This document shows positions 45,401 to 59,039 of a stretch of DNA of 64,000 bases, piece after piece; the first letter of the stretch is position 1, and the number at the start of each line of letters is the position of its first letter. Source of the DNA: Gnetum montanum. Taxonomy: Eukaryota; Streptophyta; Gnetopsida; Gnetales; Gnetaceae. The position numbers and the translations under genes are program-made. The notes beneath the pieces were generated by a model, which was not told the origin of the DNA, ran no database searches, and saw only the letters and a program-made list of their open reading frames with translations. The stretch is taken from positions 150,640 to 214,639 of the forward strand of contig MNCI01029147.1 of the NCBI GenBank assembly GCA_015680685.1, in the 5' to 3' direction.

Positions 45401-46157
45401 CAGTGCCCAGGTGCATAATTGAAAATAAGTCTTTTAGCAGTCAAGTAGCGAAACTCTTGTAGTTTTTTTTAAAGTTAGAGTATTTTCCAAGTGCCCGTAG
45501 CAGGAGGTTTAAGTGTGGATGGATAATTATTCGAGCATTGTGTACCTAAGCACACCTTGTGTATGGCAATAAAGACGAGCTCTTTGATTCATCCTTGCAA
45601 CACTTGAGATTTTTTTCTTACACATTTCTTTTACTTTATTTTCTCATGTATTTATTTTATTTTATTTTATTTTATGCACTTTACATTTCTATTATTAGCA
45701 CAGTAATTCATTTTGATCAATTAAGCAAATTTTTCAATTACACAACCATGACCACTTCGAGCATGCATGTAACACTTGGTAACCTAGTAACGATTAGCGT
45801 TTCATAATCCCAGCAGTGTTGCACTCGTTTAGGATGTGTACAGCAAGTGGGAATGGATGCTGGTGTTAGGATTAGTTAGAACATAGTTAATGAGTAGTTA
45901 AGTTAAATTAGTTAGTTACCTCTCTCCTTCCCTACTAGCGCAGGACATAAAAACATAAAATCTATAAAAATCATATGTCTCAAGCTTACTTAACCATACA
46001 ATCATGACATACAGGTAAGCTTGGGTAGACAATGATCAACCAACCCATCCTTATTTCATAAGGGCACATAAGCACTTAGTCCTTGGAATTTGATCAGATC
46101 ATGTGTGAAACACTCGTATTCGTATGGTTGAGCATAAGTGTACCTCGCCGCTCATCA

Positions 46158-46180
46158 TTGATGTCATTGAGGGGGACTTA
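46158..46180 (+). other. E primer-binding site, decayed
   Basis: TTGATGTCATTGAGGGGGAC at the LTR edge; mismatched against the tRNA-Asp-type site of F. Confidence 0.55.
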
Positions 46181-46288
46181 GTTTTTTTTGTGCTAATTAG
46201 AACTTAGGAAATCATTCACATTTTTTGAACGAACCTTTAGGGTTTGTTGAGAAAATAATAAACAAAAATACATTGCACATTGAATAGA

Positions 46289-48190
46289 AAAGTATATCTC
46301 CTTCTTCGTATGACAGTGCCTCACCGCCTAGGTTTGAAACAAGAAATAGTCGGCAACGTAATACACATGACATTGATCTGCCAATCCCTCAATAAGTTTG
46401 AGTGGTATATATTCATCCTGATGAGTATACACTAGACTTCACCTTTATCCTTCATCAAGATGAAAAGCTATGTTGATGAGACTTAGAAGGTAACATAGTG
46501 TTACCTCCCGATCGTTTAGTCCCAAGCGTGCTTCTTCATGCTCTCATACAAATTGGCATGCTACACTTACACATAGAATACATTGTGGAAGACCATTACT
46601 TGAGAGAATACCATCCCACAGAGACACAATGTCAAAGGAACTTGCAACAAAAGAGACATCATAAGTCTTTGAACAGTAAGTGGTCCCAGGATGCCCCACA
46701 TGTCTTAAGCAAAAATGAGGGTGGTGAACCTACCTCAGGCAGTCGGCCACATAATGATGTTCTTCCCCTTGACTTTGGCCAAGGGGTTGTGTATTAGAAC
46801 CTTCATTTCACTATTCATAACCTAGGTTTTGATAACCATGGGCACAAAGATCTGAAAAAGGAACACGAACTCATGATAAAGGTGGACATTCTAATAGCAA
46901 CCGTGATTGGGGCCGAGACCGTAAAAGAGAAGTTAGCATACACTGTCATGGTGATGGTTCTCCTTCTTATTTACCTTCATCATCTCCTTCACCCTCTCCT
47001 TCAATATCCAGATGTGGTAATAAAGAAAAAGACCATGGGGATAAAGGTAGGCAAAGTGGAAGTCATACACGAAATAGCTAGGAAAGGGAACGAGGACACT
47101 TTAGAGAGTCACAACATAGAAGAAGGGAGAGTAGGGAACAATGTAGGCATCATAGATGCCATGAATGAGATGATCATAAAGAACCCCTACTTGCTACTTG
47201 AACTATGTTAGACATAACTGAGGCTATTAGAATTCCAACAAGGCACCAGAAAGATAGTAGGATTAAGAGATTAAATAAGAACAATATCCCATGATTTGAA
47301 GGGGGATATAGATCTGATCCTCAGAATCATTTACAAGAATTCCATGGCACGTGTGCCTTACAAAACATAGAGAATGAATAGAAAAAACTTAAGTTGTTCC
47401 TCTAGATACTAGTTAAAGAAGCGGAAAGCTAGTACTGGTCCTTAGAACCAAAATCTATTTGTAGATGAAGTACTATATTAGAATTATTCAACAATAAGTA
47501 CTAAACGTACTCCTGAGTGTCTAACTTATGAAAGAAAATCCAAGGCTAAAAACAAGGAGGACATGAACCCTTGGATGCTACCATGGGACAATACTATGCA
47601 CTGTTACATCATTATCTTGGCCATGGTTATTCACAAAGGGATCAACCGCGCCATCTCGTGGATGGGCTTAGGCATGAAACAAGAAAAACCCTTGGGACTT
47701 ATGCCCAAGGAAGACTATCCGAGATTAGGTCCCATCAAATCCAAAGACTCTTGGAGAAAGTTGCTAAGGAAGAAGGTGAACTACGGAAGAGAGAAAGTGT
47801 GGAAGAGTATAACCGAGATCCTTTGCTTCAGAAGAGGGGAGTAAGATTTTGTGAGGATGAAGAAGAGTCACCACTCAAAGATATGGTCAATAGGAAACCT
47901 TTACCTATCCAAAAGATTACATCAGAATATTCGGCAAAGGTAAAACAAATGTAGGATTCCCTAGACAATAGATTTCAAACTATTCTTAAAATAGTTGAGG
48001 AGTCTAGAGAGCAAGGTAGTGAGAAAAGAAAAAAAAAAGAGGCTGAACATGCACATAGCAAGGGTAAGGGAAAAGTTGTCATCATTGAAGAGGTTTTGGA
48101 TTTAGAAACAAACAATGATAGTGGATGTGAGATATGTTAATATGACCATCCTAAGGGATGTTGCCCTATAATCTCACATTTGTAGGAGTC
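46289..48190 (+). pseudogene. E gag
   Basis: The N-terminal part (about 46289-46797, frame with stops) has DFTFILHQDE, GNIVLPPDR and REYHPTETQ. A charged His/Lys/Glu-rich region follows, then NKNNIP. The second half at 47571-47954 is open: HYLGHGYSQRDQPRHLVDGL, YAQGRLSEIRSHQIQRLLEK and MVNRKPLPIQK. A zinc knuckle CEIC-YDHPKGCCP lies at about 48126-48165. The start codon seems lost (ATA near the ATG position of F). Several stops and frame changes. Confidence 0.75.
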
Positions 48191-48639
48191 TGGGGTGTAT
48201 GCACTCAACTCACGATTAAAAAAAAAGGAAAACACTCCGAAGGTTACCTTATCCTCAAGGTAACCCAAGGAAATTCCACAAACCCTTAACATATTATCCC
48301 AGTGGCACTCCACCACAATCGATTGAGTAATATCAATAGTGGCAACACCCACAATCATGGGGAATGCCACCACCAAGGTAATAGTATCCTTACTAGCAAC
48401 CTGACTCGTATGGATATTACATGTAGAAGCTAATCTCCCCATGCGACTTTACTAGTCACGTCACTTCTCAACCTCACTACGAAGTCTGCGAGTATTATGG
48501 GACTCACTTTTATAGAGGTGATATTCTGCAAGCATATCATCCTTCTCATCTAGTCGCATCTCTTCCACCAATAGCTCCACTACCACTTGCTCCCGGTATG
48601 CAAGGTGAAATTCCTACCTAGCCATAACAACGTAACACC

Positions 48640-49365
48640 ACGAGGGCTCTTAACTCTCAACCTACTTTTGATTCCAACAACCACATGAAGAAAATACCTT
48701 TCTTTAGAATGAATAGTCCAACTAAGCCCTTGCAATCACAAGTGGCTAATTCCTTAGATGCCTTAGTATCAATCAAAACTTTGAAGCCCCCTTCAACCCA
48801 ATCACCATACTCAACGCATATGATCATGCTAACACATGTTGTTACTAATTGGATCAAAGTTGGCCACATTTTCAAGAAATTATTTGATCTTGGGAGGCCT
48901 CCAATATACTTACAAATCACTAAAATTATGTCATGCAAAGCTATTTTGGATTCAGGTTCCGGTGTCAACTTCATTTCTCAAGAAATGTACAAGGCCTAGA
49001 ACCTACCTTCATTGAAAAAGACCAACATCCATCTAGAGTTGGCTGACCAATCCATCACTATCCCATTGGGACTAGTGAAAGACATTGTTACCACTATTTG
49101 TAGGTGGTCATACCCAGTTGACTTCCTAGTGATTCAGGTAAACAATGATAAGGGGGACTTCCCAATCATAATGGGAAGAGCATGGCTAAGCACCATCGAT
49201 GCACACCTAGGAATCCATAATCTTTCCCTAGATATGTTAAATGAAAATACACTAGGAAAGATCAAGAAGAAGAACGTTCCATGCATCGCATATAGTGACA
49301 AAGGGTGTAATTGCGTGCAGAGGTCTTGGCTTGTGCAAAGTTTAGCATTGCCTGCATACAATTAG
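48640..49365 (+). pseudogene. E aspartic protease
   Basis: Active site DSGSG at 48949-48963 in the frame 48685-48999, then after one TAG the frame 49012-49365 with NIHLELADQSITIPLGLV, YPVDFLVIQV and FPIIMGRAWLSTIDA. This is the Athila-type protease, with LELADQSI where Athila has LQLADRSI. It would process Gag-Pol. The region between gag and this point (48191-48640) is a Tyr/Pro/His-rich linker in broken frames. Confidence 0.8.
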
Positions 49366-49499
49366 TGTGCACAAGTGATTAACATACAAAGATGCCTGTA
49401 TGTAGCAGCCACATGATAGGAAGACACCCAGTGGTTAACACCTGATCAAGAAAGCAATTCACTCATATGCATCTAACCAACTGAGGGTTTTTCTTGTGC

Positions 49500-50600
49500 T
49501 TACATCAATAGCATAGATACATTAGAGCAAGTCCACCACCAACTTCCAAGTCTTAACCTTGACAATATCAACTGGGGAAAGTTGGAAATCCCTAAGAAAT
49601 TTAAGCAGGAGCCCCTTGAGTTGAAACCATTGCCCACTGATATGGAATACATGTTCCTTAAAAATGAAAAATCGGTAATTATCAACACTAAGCTTGCTCC
49701 TCAATAGAAAGAAGAACTGCTAAAGGTAATAAATAAATGGTTGGAAGCCTTCACTTGGTCATATCCCAAATTAACTAGAATAGATCCTAGGATATGCTAG
49801 CACAGGATTTACACTGACCCCCCCCCCCAAATGAAGCCTCAAAGACAACTGTAGAGGTGATTGAACCCTAAGCTGAAGCAAGTAGTTAAGGAAGAAATTG
49901 AATAGCTTCTCAAGGTTGGGTTCATATACCCCATTGTTGATAGCGAATGGGTTAGCTCCTTAGTTATTGTGCCTAAAAAGGGAGGTAAATGGAGGGTGTG
50001 CATAGATTTTAGGCTACTAAATATAGCAACATTTAAAGATCACTTTCCATTGCCATTTTTCAACCAAGTCTTAGACACCATCGCAAGGCATCGCTATTAC
50101 AATTTTCTGGATGGATATAGTGAATATAACCAAATAAAAATAGCCCCAAAAGACCAATCCAAGACTATGTTCACCATTCCTTTGGGAACGTTCACATACA
50201 AACAAATGTTATTTGGCTTGTGCAATGCCCCTACAACATTTCAACGACTAGTTCTAAGCATATTCCAACAGCAAATAGGGAATGGCATGGATGTCTTTAT
50301 GGACGACTTCTCGACTTATGGAGCAAACTTTGATCAAGCCTTAGACCAGTTGGAGCAAGTGTTAAAAAGATGTGTAGAAACCAATTTGAGGCTCAACTGA
50401 TAGAAAAGTCATTTGATGGTCCAAGAAGGCATAGTACTAGGGCACAAAATATCACACACAAGGATAGAGGTAGACCCCAAGAAAATCAAAAGTATCCAAG
50501 GAATTACCAGTCAACTGGAAACTATCAAAGATATTCTATCATTCCTTGGACATACTGGCTATTATAGGAGATTTATTGAGAACTTTTCAAAGGTTGCCTA
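49500..50600 (+). pseudogene. E reverse transcriptase
   Basis: A linker (49500-49800) leads to PKKGGKWRVCIDFRLLN, KDHFPLPFFNQVLD, YYNFLDGYSEYNQI, MLFGLCNAPTTFQRL and the active site FMDD at 50296-50307. The thumb follows in another frame: VQEGIVLGHKI, IEVDPKKIKSIQGI, FLGHTGYYRRFIENFSK. VFMDDFS with GIVLGHKIS is the Athila signature. The longest open piece is 49969-50400. A C-run at 49820 and stops break the frame. Confidence 0.85.
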
Positions 50601-51110
50601 ACCATTGGTGGAATTAATAAAGGACGTACCTTTTGAGTGGACTAGGGAATGCAAATTAGCTTTCCAAACTTTGAAGTAGAAGCTAGTAGAAACACCCATT
50701 CTACAAGCTCCTGACTGGTCCAAACCATTCCATATCATGACTAACGTGTCCAACTATGCTTTAGGAGCTGTACTTACATAGTTAGATGACTAGAAGCATC
50801 CTTATTACATCCACTATGTAAGTAGAAGTATCGCTAGTGCACAACTTAACTACACTACCACAGAGAAAGAATTAATGGTTGTAGTGTTTGCATTAGAAAA
50901 TTTTAGACACTATGTATTGGGATATAAAGTATATATACATACAGATCATAGTGCAATCTAGTTCCTCATGAATAAGCCAATGGGAAGCCCTCGTATTATA
51001 CGATGGCTTGTAATCTTACAAGAGTTCGATTTAATAATGATAGATCACAAGGACACCAAGAATGTAGTTGTTGATCATTTATCTCAATTGCAATGGGACA
51101 ATAAAGAGGA
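50601..51110 (+). pseudogene. E RNase H
   Basis: EWTRECKLAFQTLK, LQAPDWSKPFHIMTNVSNYALGAVL (first catalytic Asp changed to Asn in MTNVSNYA), TTTEKELMVVVFALENFRHY with the Glu, and TDHSAI with an Asp. Three TAG codons interrupt it. Ends near HLSQLQWDN. Confidence 0.78.
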
Positions 51111-52440
51111 TGAGTATCCAATTTCTGATCATTTCTTTGATGAATTCCTCTTTTCTACTGTAGTAAATAATCAATCGCCCATGGAGACAAACTAGTATAG
51201 TAGCATTCTTACCTATCTCCTCACCCAACAAACATCACAAGAGTTAAACCTTAAGAAGAAATAGCAGTTTCTTCACTGAGCCAAGTACTTTATAGAGATC
51301 AATGGGCAACTTTACAAAGTGTGTCCCGATGGCTTAGTTCAATGGTGTGTTCCTGATATAGATCAATTGTGAGTTCTCCAAGAGGCTCATGAGGGTCCTT
51401 GTGGGGGTCATTACATTGGGAGATGAATGGCCATCAAGATCCTACTTGTAGAATATTATTGGTCTACATTATTTCAAGACACCCATCATTTCATCTAATC
51501 TTGTGAGCATTGTCAACATGATGGGGAAATGAATGCTAGAATGGAGGGTCCACAACAATGGATTCAACTGTTAGAACCCTTCGACATTTGGGGAATTGAT
51601 TTTATGGGGCTGATTATACCAATGTCCAATAGAAAAGTTTATATTATTGTTGCCATTGATAACCTAAAAAAATGGGCCAAAGTAGCTACTGTTAAAGATT
51701 TTACATCATCTACAATTACATGATTTGTTCAACAATAAATCATAAATAGGATTGGTGTGCCACATGCACTTATTTTAGATAATGGTACACACTTCATAGG
51801 TGTAACTTTTCAGAAATTAATGCAATGCTTAGAGGTTGAGCATAAATTGACTACACCATACCACCCCCAAGTGAACATTCAAGCAAAATTTACCAATAGG
51901 GAGATTACAAAGATATTGAAAAAAACCATTAACAAGTTTAGACGAGACTGGAGCACTAAACTGAATGATGCTCTTTGGGCATACTGCTCCACATGAAAAC
52001 TCCCTACATGCTACTCTCCCTATAAGTTAGTGTAGGGTAAATTACCAATTCTTCCCATTCAAAATAAGCTCCGTACACTATCCACGGCATGTGACCTCAA
52101 CCTTGACCTTGATCTAGAACAAAAATAATGGTTAGTAACCCTTAACTTGCTAGATGAAAACTAATTAGCTACCTTGTCATCTAACAATTTGCATAAGGCA
52201 TTCAATAAGCAACGTCATGACATAAGGATTAGAAAAGTTAAATATCAACTGGGAGATAAGGTTCTCTACTAGAATCCCACACATGTGCCACAATGTGCTA
52301 AATTTTAAACACTATGGGAAGGACCTTATATTATTTATGCAACTTTTACTTCAAGGGCCATGACAATATACAAACTTGAGAGCCTGGACAAGAAACTATT
52401 GGTCAACGTGAAACAAACCAAACCTTTCCATGAGACCGCC
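51111..52440 (+). pseudogene. E integrase
   Basis: Zinc-binding part: EAHEGPCGGHYIGR and SCEHCQ. Core: PFDIWGIDFMGL with the first Asp (near 51596), ALILDNGTHF with the second, then NIQAKFTNREI, where Lys stands in place of the catalytic Glu. C-terminal: YQLGDKVLY-like, LWEGPYII and VKQTKPFHE. Frames open at 51529-51723 and 51757-51996. Stops elsewhere. Confidence 0.82.
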
Positions 52441-54439
52441 AATACACATGCTACTTCTATTAGTGGACAACCTTGCTTACTATTTCATATCTCCTCCTTC
52501 CAACTCAATCATGGGAGAGATGGCTACCTATGCTAACCATTCTAGGCCTCAATTCTTTTTGAATTTTTGTTTTACACATTTTTTGTTTTACATATTCTTT
52601 CAACTTTTCTTATTTTTTTTACACCATCATTTATGTTTTTACTATTCTTTGTTTTCTTGATTTCCTTTTATTCATCATATAATAAGTGCTCATGATGGTT
52701 AATTGAATTATATCATATTGATTACTAATGTTTGATGTTTACCTTGAATTATGATGCTAATATTAAGGTATGGTTATTTTGGTAAAATAGGCAATGAGTC
52801 CACGCCGTCCACTCATCCATATAACTCTATGGTATCCTTTGGCTTGAAACTATATAGTCCCCTTTTTCTAAGTAAACTTGTTAATGAATTAGTGGCTAGG
52901 TATTTTTCAAACCAAGGAAAGACTCAAAGGATGAAAAGGGTGTGACTTCAAGGGGATTCGATGCATTGGTGTTGGCCATTCTCTTGGGTTCTTGGATGCT
53001 TTTTCTTGGGTTTTCCATCATTCTAACATTGTTCAAATATCAAGAAGCTAAGTGAATAAAAATAAGTCTTTGCATGGTGTGGTTCTCATGCATAAACATA
53101 AAAAAAAGAAAAAGGTAATAATTCAAAGCACACCCCTTAGACATAATAAAGCAATATGGGCTACAAGCACTAGTTATAGCACTAGAAAGACATGTTACCT
53201 ATGCCTGAAGGTTCCCTCTAAATAAGGTCCTTTCTCACTTCCTGCTTCTCCATGTCAATCTATTTGGGATGGTGGTCACTCTTTGTAGAAGCATTTTTGT
53301 TGCCTCAAGAGGATGGATTGGCCAAGTGTATTGATGTGAGGTCACTAAATGTGGTTAGTTTGAGTCTGAATTTGGAATGGGTTCTACTCAGTTATCTTAA
53401 CCATGAAATACACAAGGGGCTTTACACAACCTTGTTCTTGGAATTCCATTCTATTCTCTCCTCTCCATCTTTCTTCCCATTTTCTACCTCATTGTTGATT
53501 TTATTATTAGTTCACTCTAGGTTGATGCATTATTTTCCTTTGGTGAATTCTTATGGGTAAGTTTTTAACTCTTGCTTCCAAATGACATTCCTAGATCCTA
53601 CGGACTCTTTGGTTTGTAGGTTTTTTAGGGCATAAAGGGCATGAGCCTACTTTGGGGAGGACCCACTGGCATTTCTTTCTGGTAAAATTGTTAACTTCTT
53701 CCCCTTAAACATTTCCTGCAATCAACCATTTCTTGTTTCATCCTCATCCATGAAATCCATTTTATTGGCTTTGCCATTGATATTTTTCATCTTCCTATTC
53801 TTCATGGTTTTCCATCTTATAACTACTGGGGGTTCACTCTTAGTTGTGGGGGCCCTGGCACAAATTTTCCAATTTTTTCCATTTTAATATTCTCCTAACC
53901 CTTACACCTTGGGTAGTCACCAGTGATAAATCTTTGAACCAGTTTCTGTCATAACCACAACTTAGCCAATGCACTTCATATCAAGGCAAGGTATCAACTA
54001 CGTTGTGGATTATCTATCCTTTCTCAATTATGACTATGTTGTGTGTGTAGATGGTACTCATACAAATAATGGACTAGGCTTGGAGGAAGCACTCAGGATG
54101 GACCAAAACTGGAGCATTTATGAAAGGAGCAAGTTTGGTGGCATGGCTATGGATAAACAATGGAAGGCGCAATCTCGACATTGGCATCAATACGCGTCAT
54201 CTTATTTCTCTTTCTTTCTCTTCAACCTACCAAATAAAGGCTTGGATGTCATTTATGTACAAGTGTTCATCACAATGGTCATGAACACTAATGTTGTAAT
54301 ATGCTTATTGATCCATTCACTAGGCACGTTGAGCCTATCATCCCATTCCACCATCAATTGTCAATTAGTCAATAATCCCATACCTTCCCAATATTTTGTA
54401 AGTAACTTGAGGATGAGTTTTCATTCAATCGTGAGAGTA
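52441..54439 (+). other. E non-coding tract and accessory-gene remnant
   Basis: The family post-pol tract: T-rich region 52540-52680, conserved block 53628-53672. At about 54048 gtagatggtactcat resembles the start of the accessory gene in A and Z, but only some 300 bp remain before the CTTGAGGATGAGTTTTCATT block and the polypurine tract GTGAGAGTA (54431-54439). So the accessory gene is almost wholly deleted. Confidence 0.55.
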
Positions 54440-54974
54440 TGATGAAAGTGGCTACTCTAACAGTTACTCTAATTATTAGAGTGGTTACTCTAATGGTTAC
54501 TCTAGCAGTTATTCTAATTATTAGAGTAGGTACTCTAATTATTAGAGTAGTTGCTCCCAAGCCTATCAATACAGTGCCCAGGCACACAATTGAAAAGAAG
54601 TCCTTTAGTAGTCAAGTAGCAAAATTTTTGTAGTCTGTTTCAAAGTTAGAGTATTTTCCAAGTGCCTGTAGTAGGAGGTCTAAGTATAGACAGATCTTTA
54701 TTCGAGCATTGTGTACCTAAGCACACCTTGTGTATGGAAATAAAGATGAGCTCTTCGATTCATCCTTGTAGCACTTGAGATTTTTTTTCTTACGCATTTA
54801 TTTTATTTTATTTTCTTATGCATTTATTTTATTTTATTTTATTTTTGCACTTTACATTTCTGTTATTAGCACATCAATTCATTTTTATCAATTAATAATA
54901 TCATTAAATTACATAAGCACGACCACTTTGAGCATGCATGTAATGCTTGGTAACCCAGTAACGATTAGCGTTTG
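54440..54974 (+). repeat. E 3' LTR, left part
   Basis: Starts TGATGAAAGTGG, with the inverted-repeat array and R-U5 as in the 5' LTR, up to gattagcgtttg where F is inserted. The right part is at 62067-62396. Confidence 0.9.
54970..54974. repeat. Target-site duplication of F (left copy GTTTG)
   Basis: GTTTG at 54970-54974 is repeated at 62067-62071 after F. Confidence 0.93.
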
Positions 54975-55761
54975 TGATGGGATGCGATATCGCATGGGCC
55001 ATGATATCGCGTCAATCCCTACGATATCGCATACACAATATCGCAGCCTATTACCAGTTCTATAAATAAGAGGCAACTTTCCCTTGTAAGATCATCTAGA
55101 TCTAGACCCTTAGCTAAACTTTGGCAATTTTACCATTCCAGAGATAGAATAATTTCCATGTGCCTGCAGTAGGAGTCTCAAAGTGAACGGATCTTTATTC
55201 GAGCAAATTGTACCTGAGCACACATTTGTGTATGGAAATAAAGATGAACTTTCTAATAAACCTTGTAGTACATGGACTAAGCTAAATAGGACTTTAATTA
55301 TCATTAAATGTTTAAATGATTTCTTAGACATTTAATCACTCTCAACTCTCAACTCTCTTAGTTAAGTGTATTTAGTATGACCGCTTCGAGCATGTGTGCT
55401 AACAAATAGCATTTGGTAATCCCAATACCGTTGCACTAGTTTAGGATGTGTATGGAAAGTGGAAATGGATATTGATGCTAGGATGATTAAATCTTAGTTA
55501 GTGAAAGTTAGTTACTTAGTCTCTTCACCCTTTCGTCTCTTAGCATTAGCGATAAAATGATAAAAGACATAAAAATCATATACCTTAAACTTACTTAACC
55601 ATACAATCATGACAATATAAGTAAGTCTGGGAAGATAACGATTGATTAACCTTAAGTGTTCCATAAGGTGCGTAAGCACTTAGTTCTTGGAGTTTGACCA
55701 GATCACACATGTAATGCTGGCATTCGTATGGTTGAGTGTAAGGGTACCTCACCACTCATCA
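54975..55761 (+). repeat. F 5' LTR
   Basis: Starts TGATGGGATGCG, ends CTCATCA; 787 bp. Before TATAAATA (55061-55068) it has GCGATATCGC-like motifs as in A. The R-U5 part matches E and the 3' LTR of F. Confidence 0.92.
55061..55068 (+). promoter_or_regulatory. F 5' LTR TATA box
   Basis: TATAAATA after CGATATCGC and ATATCGCAG motifs; the 3' LTR has the same at 61353-61360. Confidence 0.65.
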
Positions 55762-55762
55762 T

Positions 55763-55780
55763 TGGCACCATTGGCGGGGA
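55763..55780 (+). other. F primer-binding site
   Basis: TGGCACCATTGGCGGGGA, two bases after the LTR. The best preserved tRNA-Asp-type site in the family here. Confidence 0.8.
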
Positions 55781-55906
55781 CTTAGTTGTTTGTGCACTAC
55801 GTAGAACATAGGAAATCATTCACATCGTTGGGAGCTAAAATGAATCCTTAGGGTTAATTAAGAGAAAAATAACATAACGACAAATAGCACACCAAACAAT
55901 ACTAAC

Positions 55907-57830
55907 ATGTCTTCTTCTCCATACAAAAGCACTTCACCACCTAGGGCCAACACTAGAGATAATCGATGGTACAACACACATAACCAAAATTCGCCAGTTC
56001 CTCAACAATTCAGTGTGGTATATACTCATCATGATGAATATATATCCAACTTTACCTTTGTCTTCCATCAAGACAAACAACTGCATTGGAGAGACTTGGA
56101 GGATAACATAGTGTTACCCCTAGATAGAATAGCCCCCAACATGCTCCTTTGTGCCCTTGCATGAATAGGCATGTCACAATTATACGTTGAGCACGTTGCA
56201 TGCAATTACAATGCAAGGGACTACCATCCCATAGAAGTGCAACATCAACGGGACTTGTGGAAAGAGAGTTACCACACATCGTTGAAGGGCAAAGGACCCC
56301 ATAATTCTTCACCCATCATAAGCGAAATTAAGGGTGATGAACCTATTTCAATAGGTTCTCCAAAAAATGATGTTTTCCCTCCTAACGATAGTGATGAGGT
56401 AGTGTATCAAAACCTTTGCTCCATGGTTCACAACACTAGTTCTAATCTCCATGGACACCAAGTGTTCAATGAGGGAATACAAACACATGGTAAGGATAAG
56501 CATTCTAATCATCATCACGATCAGGGTCAAGATCACCAAAGGGAAGGTAGGAAACATCATCATGGCGATGGTTTTCCTTCCTCTTCCCCTTCATCATCAT
56601 ATTCACCCTCTTCTTCAATGTCTAGACAGAGTCATAAGGAACCTAATCGTGAGGATAAGGGTAAGCAAAATGAAAGACCTTGATGAGAGAGTCGAGAGCG
56701 AGGATGAGGGAATTCTAGGAAATCACGACATGGAAGAAGGGAAAGTAGGGAATTGCGTCGACATCATAGACGCCATGAAAGGAATGACCATGATGAACCC
56801 ATACTTGCAACCTAAAGCATGTTAGACATCATGAAGGTCGTTAGAATACGTACAAGGCACCAAAAAGATAGCCGGATCAAGAGACTAGACATGAATAATA
56901 TCCCATGATTTGAGGGACGATACAATGCTGATCTGTAGAACCACTTACAGGCACTTCACAATGCCTTTGCCTTGTAGAACATTGAAAATTAGTGGCAAAA
57001 ATTAAAGTTGTTCCCAAGGACACTGATAAAAGAAGTAAAAAGCTGGTATCGGTCCTTAGAACTGGAATCCATTTGAAGGTGGAGTACAATGCTAGAACTA
57101 TTTAACGATAAATACCAAATGTACTCCTAGGTGTCCAACTTGTGAAAGTAGATCCAAGGATGGAAGCAAGGGAATCACAAACCCTTGGATGCTACCATGG
57201 GCCAATATTATGCATTGCTACATCATTTCCCGAGCCATGGTTATGCACAATGGGATCAACTACGCCATCTCGTAGATGGGCTAAGACATGAAACCAGGAG
57301 AACCCTTGGGACATATGCCTAAGGGAGATTATCTGAACTTAGGTCCTATGAGGTTCATAGATTGTTGGAGCAAGTAGCTAAGGAAGAAGGAGAGCTATGT
57401 AAGAGAGAAAGTGCATAAGAGTATAACTGTGATCCTTCCCTCTGAAAGAGGGAAGTGAGATTTTGTGAGGAGGAGGATGAGTCACCACTCGAAGAGATGG
57501 TGAACAGAAAAACCTTGCCACTTCAAAAATTAACAACAAAAGTGTTGGCTAAGGTAGATCAAATGTGGGACTCCTTAAATAGTAGATTTAAAACCATTCT
57601 AAAAATCATAGAGGAGTCTAAGGAGCAAGGTAGTGACTATGATAAAGAAAAAGAAGAGGGATTTGGACCATATACGTAACAAAGGTAAGGGTAAAATGAC
57701 CATCACTAAAGAGGTTGTGGATTCTGATATAGAAAATGATGGTGGATGTGAGATATGCTAGTATGACCATCCTAAGGGATGTTTCCCAACAATCTCACAT
57801 CTGTAAGAGTTTGGGGTGTATGCACTTAAC
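55907..57830 (+). pseudogene. F gag
   Basis: ATG at 55907 (MSSSPYKSTSPP) opens a frame to 56683 broken only by TGA 56162-56164: VVYTHHDEY, FVFHQDKQ, DNIVLPLDR, YHPIEVQHQ and a His/Lys/Ser-rich segment. The core follows in other frames (LDMNNIP, EVKSWYRSLE-like) and the C-terminal frame 57455-57679 has MVNRKTLPLQK. Zinc knuckle CEIC-YDHPKGC near 57750, its last Cys lost (CFP). Not translatable as one protein. Confidence 0.75.
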
Positions 57831-58399
57831 CCATGACTTAACAAATGGCAAGCACCCTGACAGTTACCTTATCCCCAAGGTAACCTGAGGTATTTCCACC
57901 AATTGGTAACGTATTATCCAAGTGGAACTCCACCAAAACCTATCAAGCAACACTAGCAGTGGCAATACCCACAGTCATGGGGGATGCCCACTGCCTAGGC
58001 AACAATACCCTTACTAGCAACTGGATCCATATGGCTACTACGTGCAACATCCAATCTCTCCAAGTGACTCTATTGGTCACATGAACCCACAACATCACTA
58101 CCAAGCTCAGGAGTACTATAGGACTCCTTTTCCTGGGAGAGACACACCACATGCATACCATCCTTTGAATCCATCTACCACTCTTACATCAATAGCTCCA
58201 CTACCACCTACTCTAGCAATGCAAGGGGAATGCCCTACTCAACCATAGCAACGTAATGCTACAGAGCTATAAACCTTCAAATCACTGCTAGTTCTAACAA
58301 TCGTATAAGGAGAAGACCTTTCTTTAGAACCAATAGTCCAAACAAGCTCTCATAACCACAAGTGATTGAGCCTCCAAACGTTCCTCCATCAAATAAGGC

Positions 58400-58990
58400 T
58401 TTGGAGCTCCCTTCAAACCAACAACAGAGCTCAACACATATGATTATGTTAACACATACCATCACTAACTAGATCAAGGAAGGCCACCTTCTCAGGAAAC
58501 TCTTTGATCCTGGAAATCCCTTAATCTACCTCCAAGTCACTGGGAATGAACCATGTAAAGCTCTTCTTAACTCAAGTTCCGGAGTCAACTTAATATCACA
58601 AGAAATGTAGAAAGCCTGGAACCTACCTCCACTAAAGGAGAGCAATATTTTCTTAGAGCTGGCTGACTAGTCCATCACCATTCCTTTGGGATTGATGGAG
58701 GACATCATTACCACTATGTGTGGTTGGTCATACCCAGCTGATTTCGTAGTGATCCAAGTAAACAATGACAAAGGGGACTTCCCAATAATAATGGGGAGGA
58801 CATGGCTAATTACCATAAACCCATGCCTAGGAATCCACAATCTTTCCTTAGAAATGTAAAGAAAAAACACTTATGGAAAGATCGAGAAGAAGAAGGTTCC
58901 ATGCATCACATACAGTGATATAGAGGGTGATGGTGTACATGAACATTCAACATCTCCTGCATGCAACCGGTGTGCCCAGGAATTTAACAT
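58400..58990 (+). pseudogene. F aspartic protease
   Basis: LNSSSGVN near 58568 stands at the active site (DSG changed to NSS). Then IFLELAD, ITIPLGLMEDIITTMCGWSY, FVVIQVNNDKGDF and IIMGRTWL. The order matches E. The catalytic Asp is lost and there are several stops. Confidence 0.72.
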
Positions 58991-59039
58991 AAAAAAATGC
59001 CTATATGTAGCAACCACACAATAAGAGAACACCCAGTGG

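Larger units (their letters stand above)
45281..46157 (+). repeat. E 5' LTR
   Basis: Starts TGATGAG, ends CTCATCA; 877 bp. Before the TATA box (45393-45400) are inverted-repeat units ACTCTAATTATTAGAGT at 45307-45323, 45340-45356 (one change) and 45361-45377. The R-U5 part matches F and A. Confidence 0.92.

Noticed and set aside
45198-45462. Ile/Val/Thr repeat ORFs on both strands in the LTR of E
   Set aside because: They translate the inverted-repeat enhancer array and promoter; repeated motifs give a false low-complexity protein.
52430-53560. Hydrophobic small ORFs in the post-pol tract of E
   Set aside because: T-rich non-coding sequence gives Phe/Leu-rich frames that are not conserved in A, F or Z.
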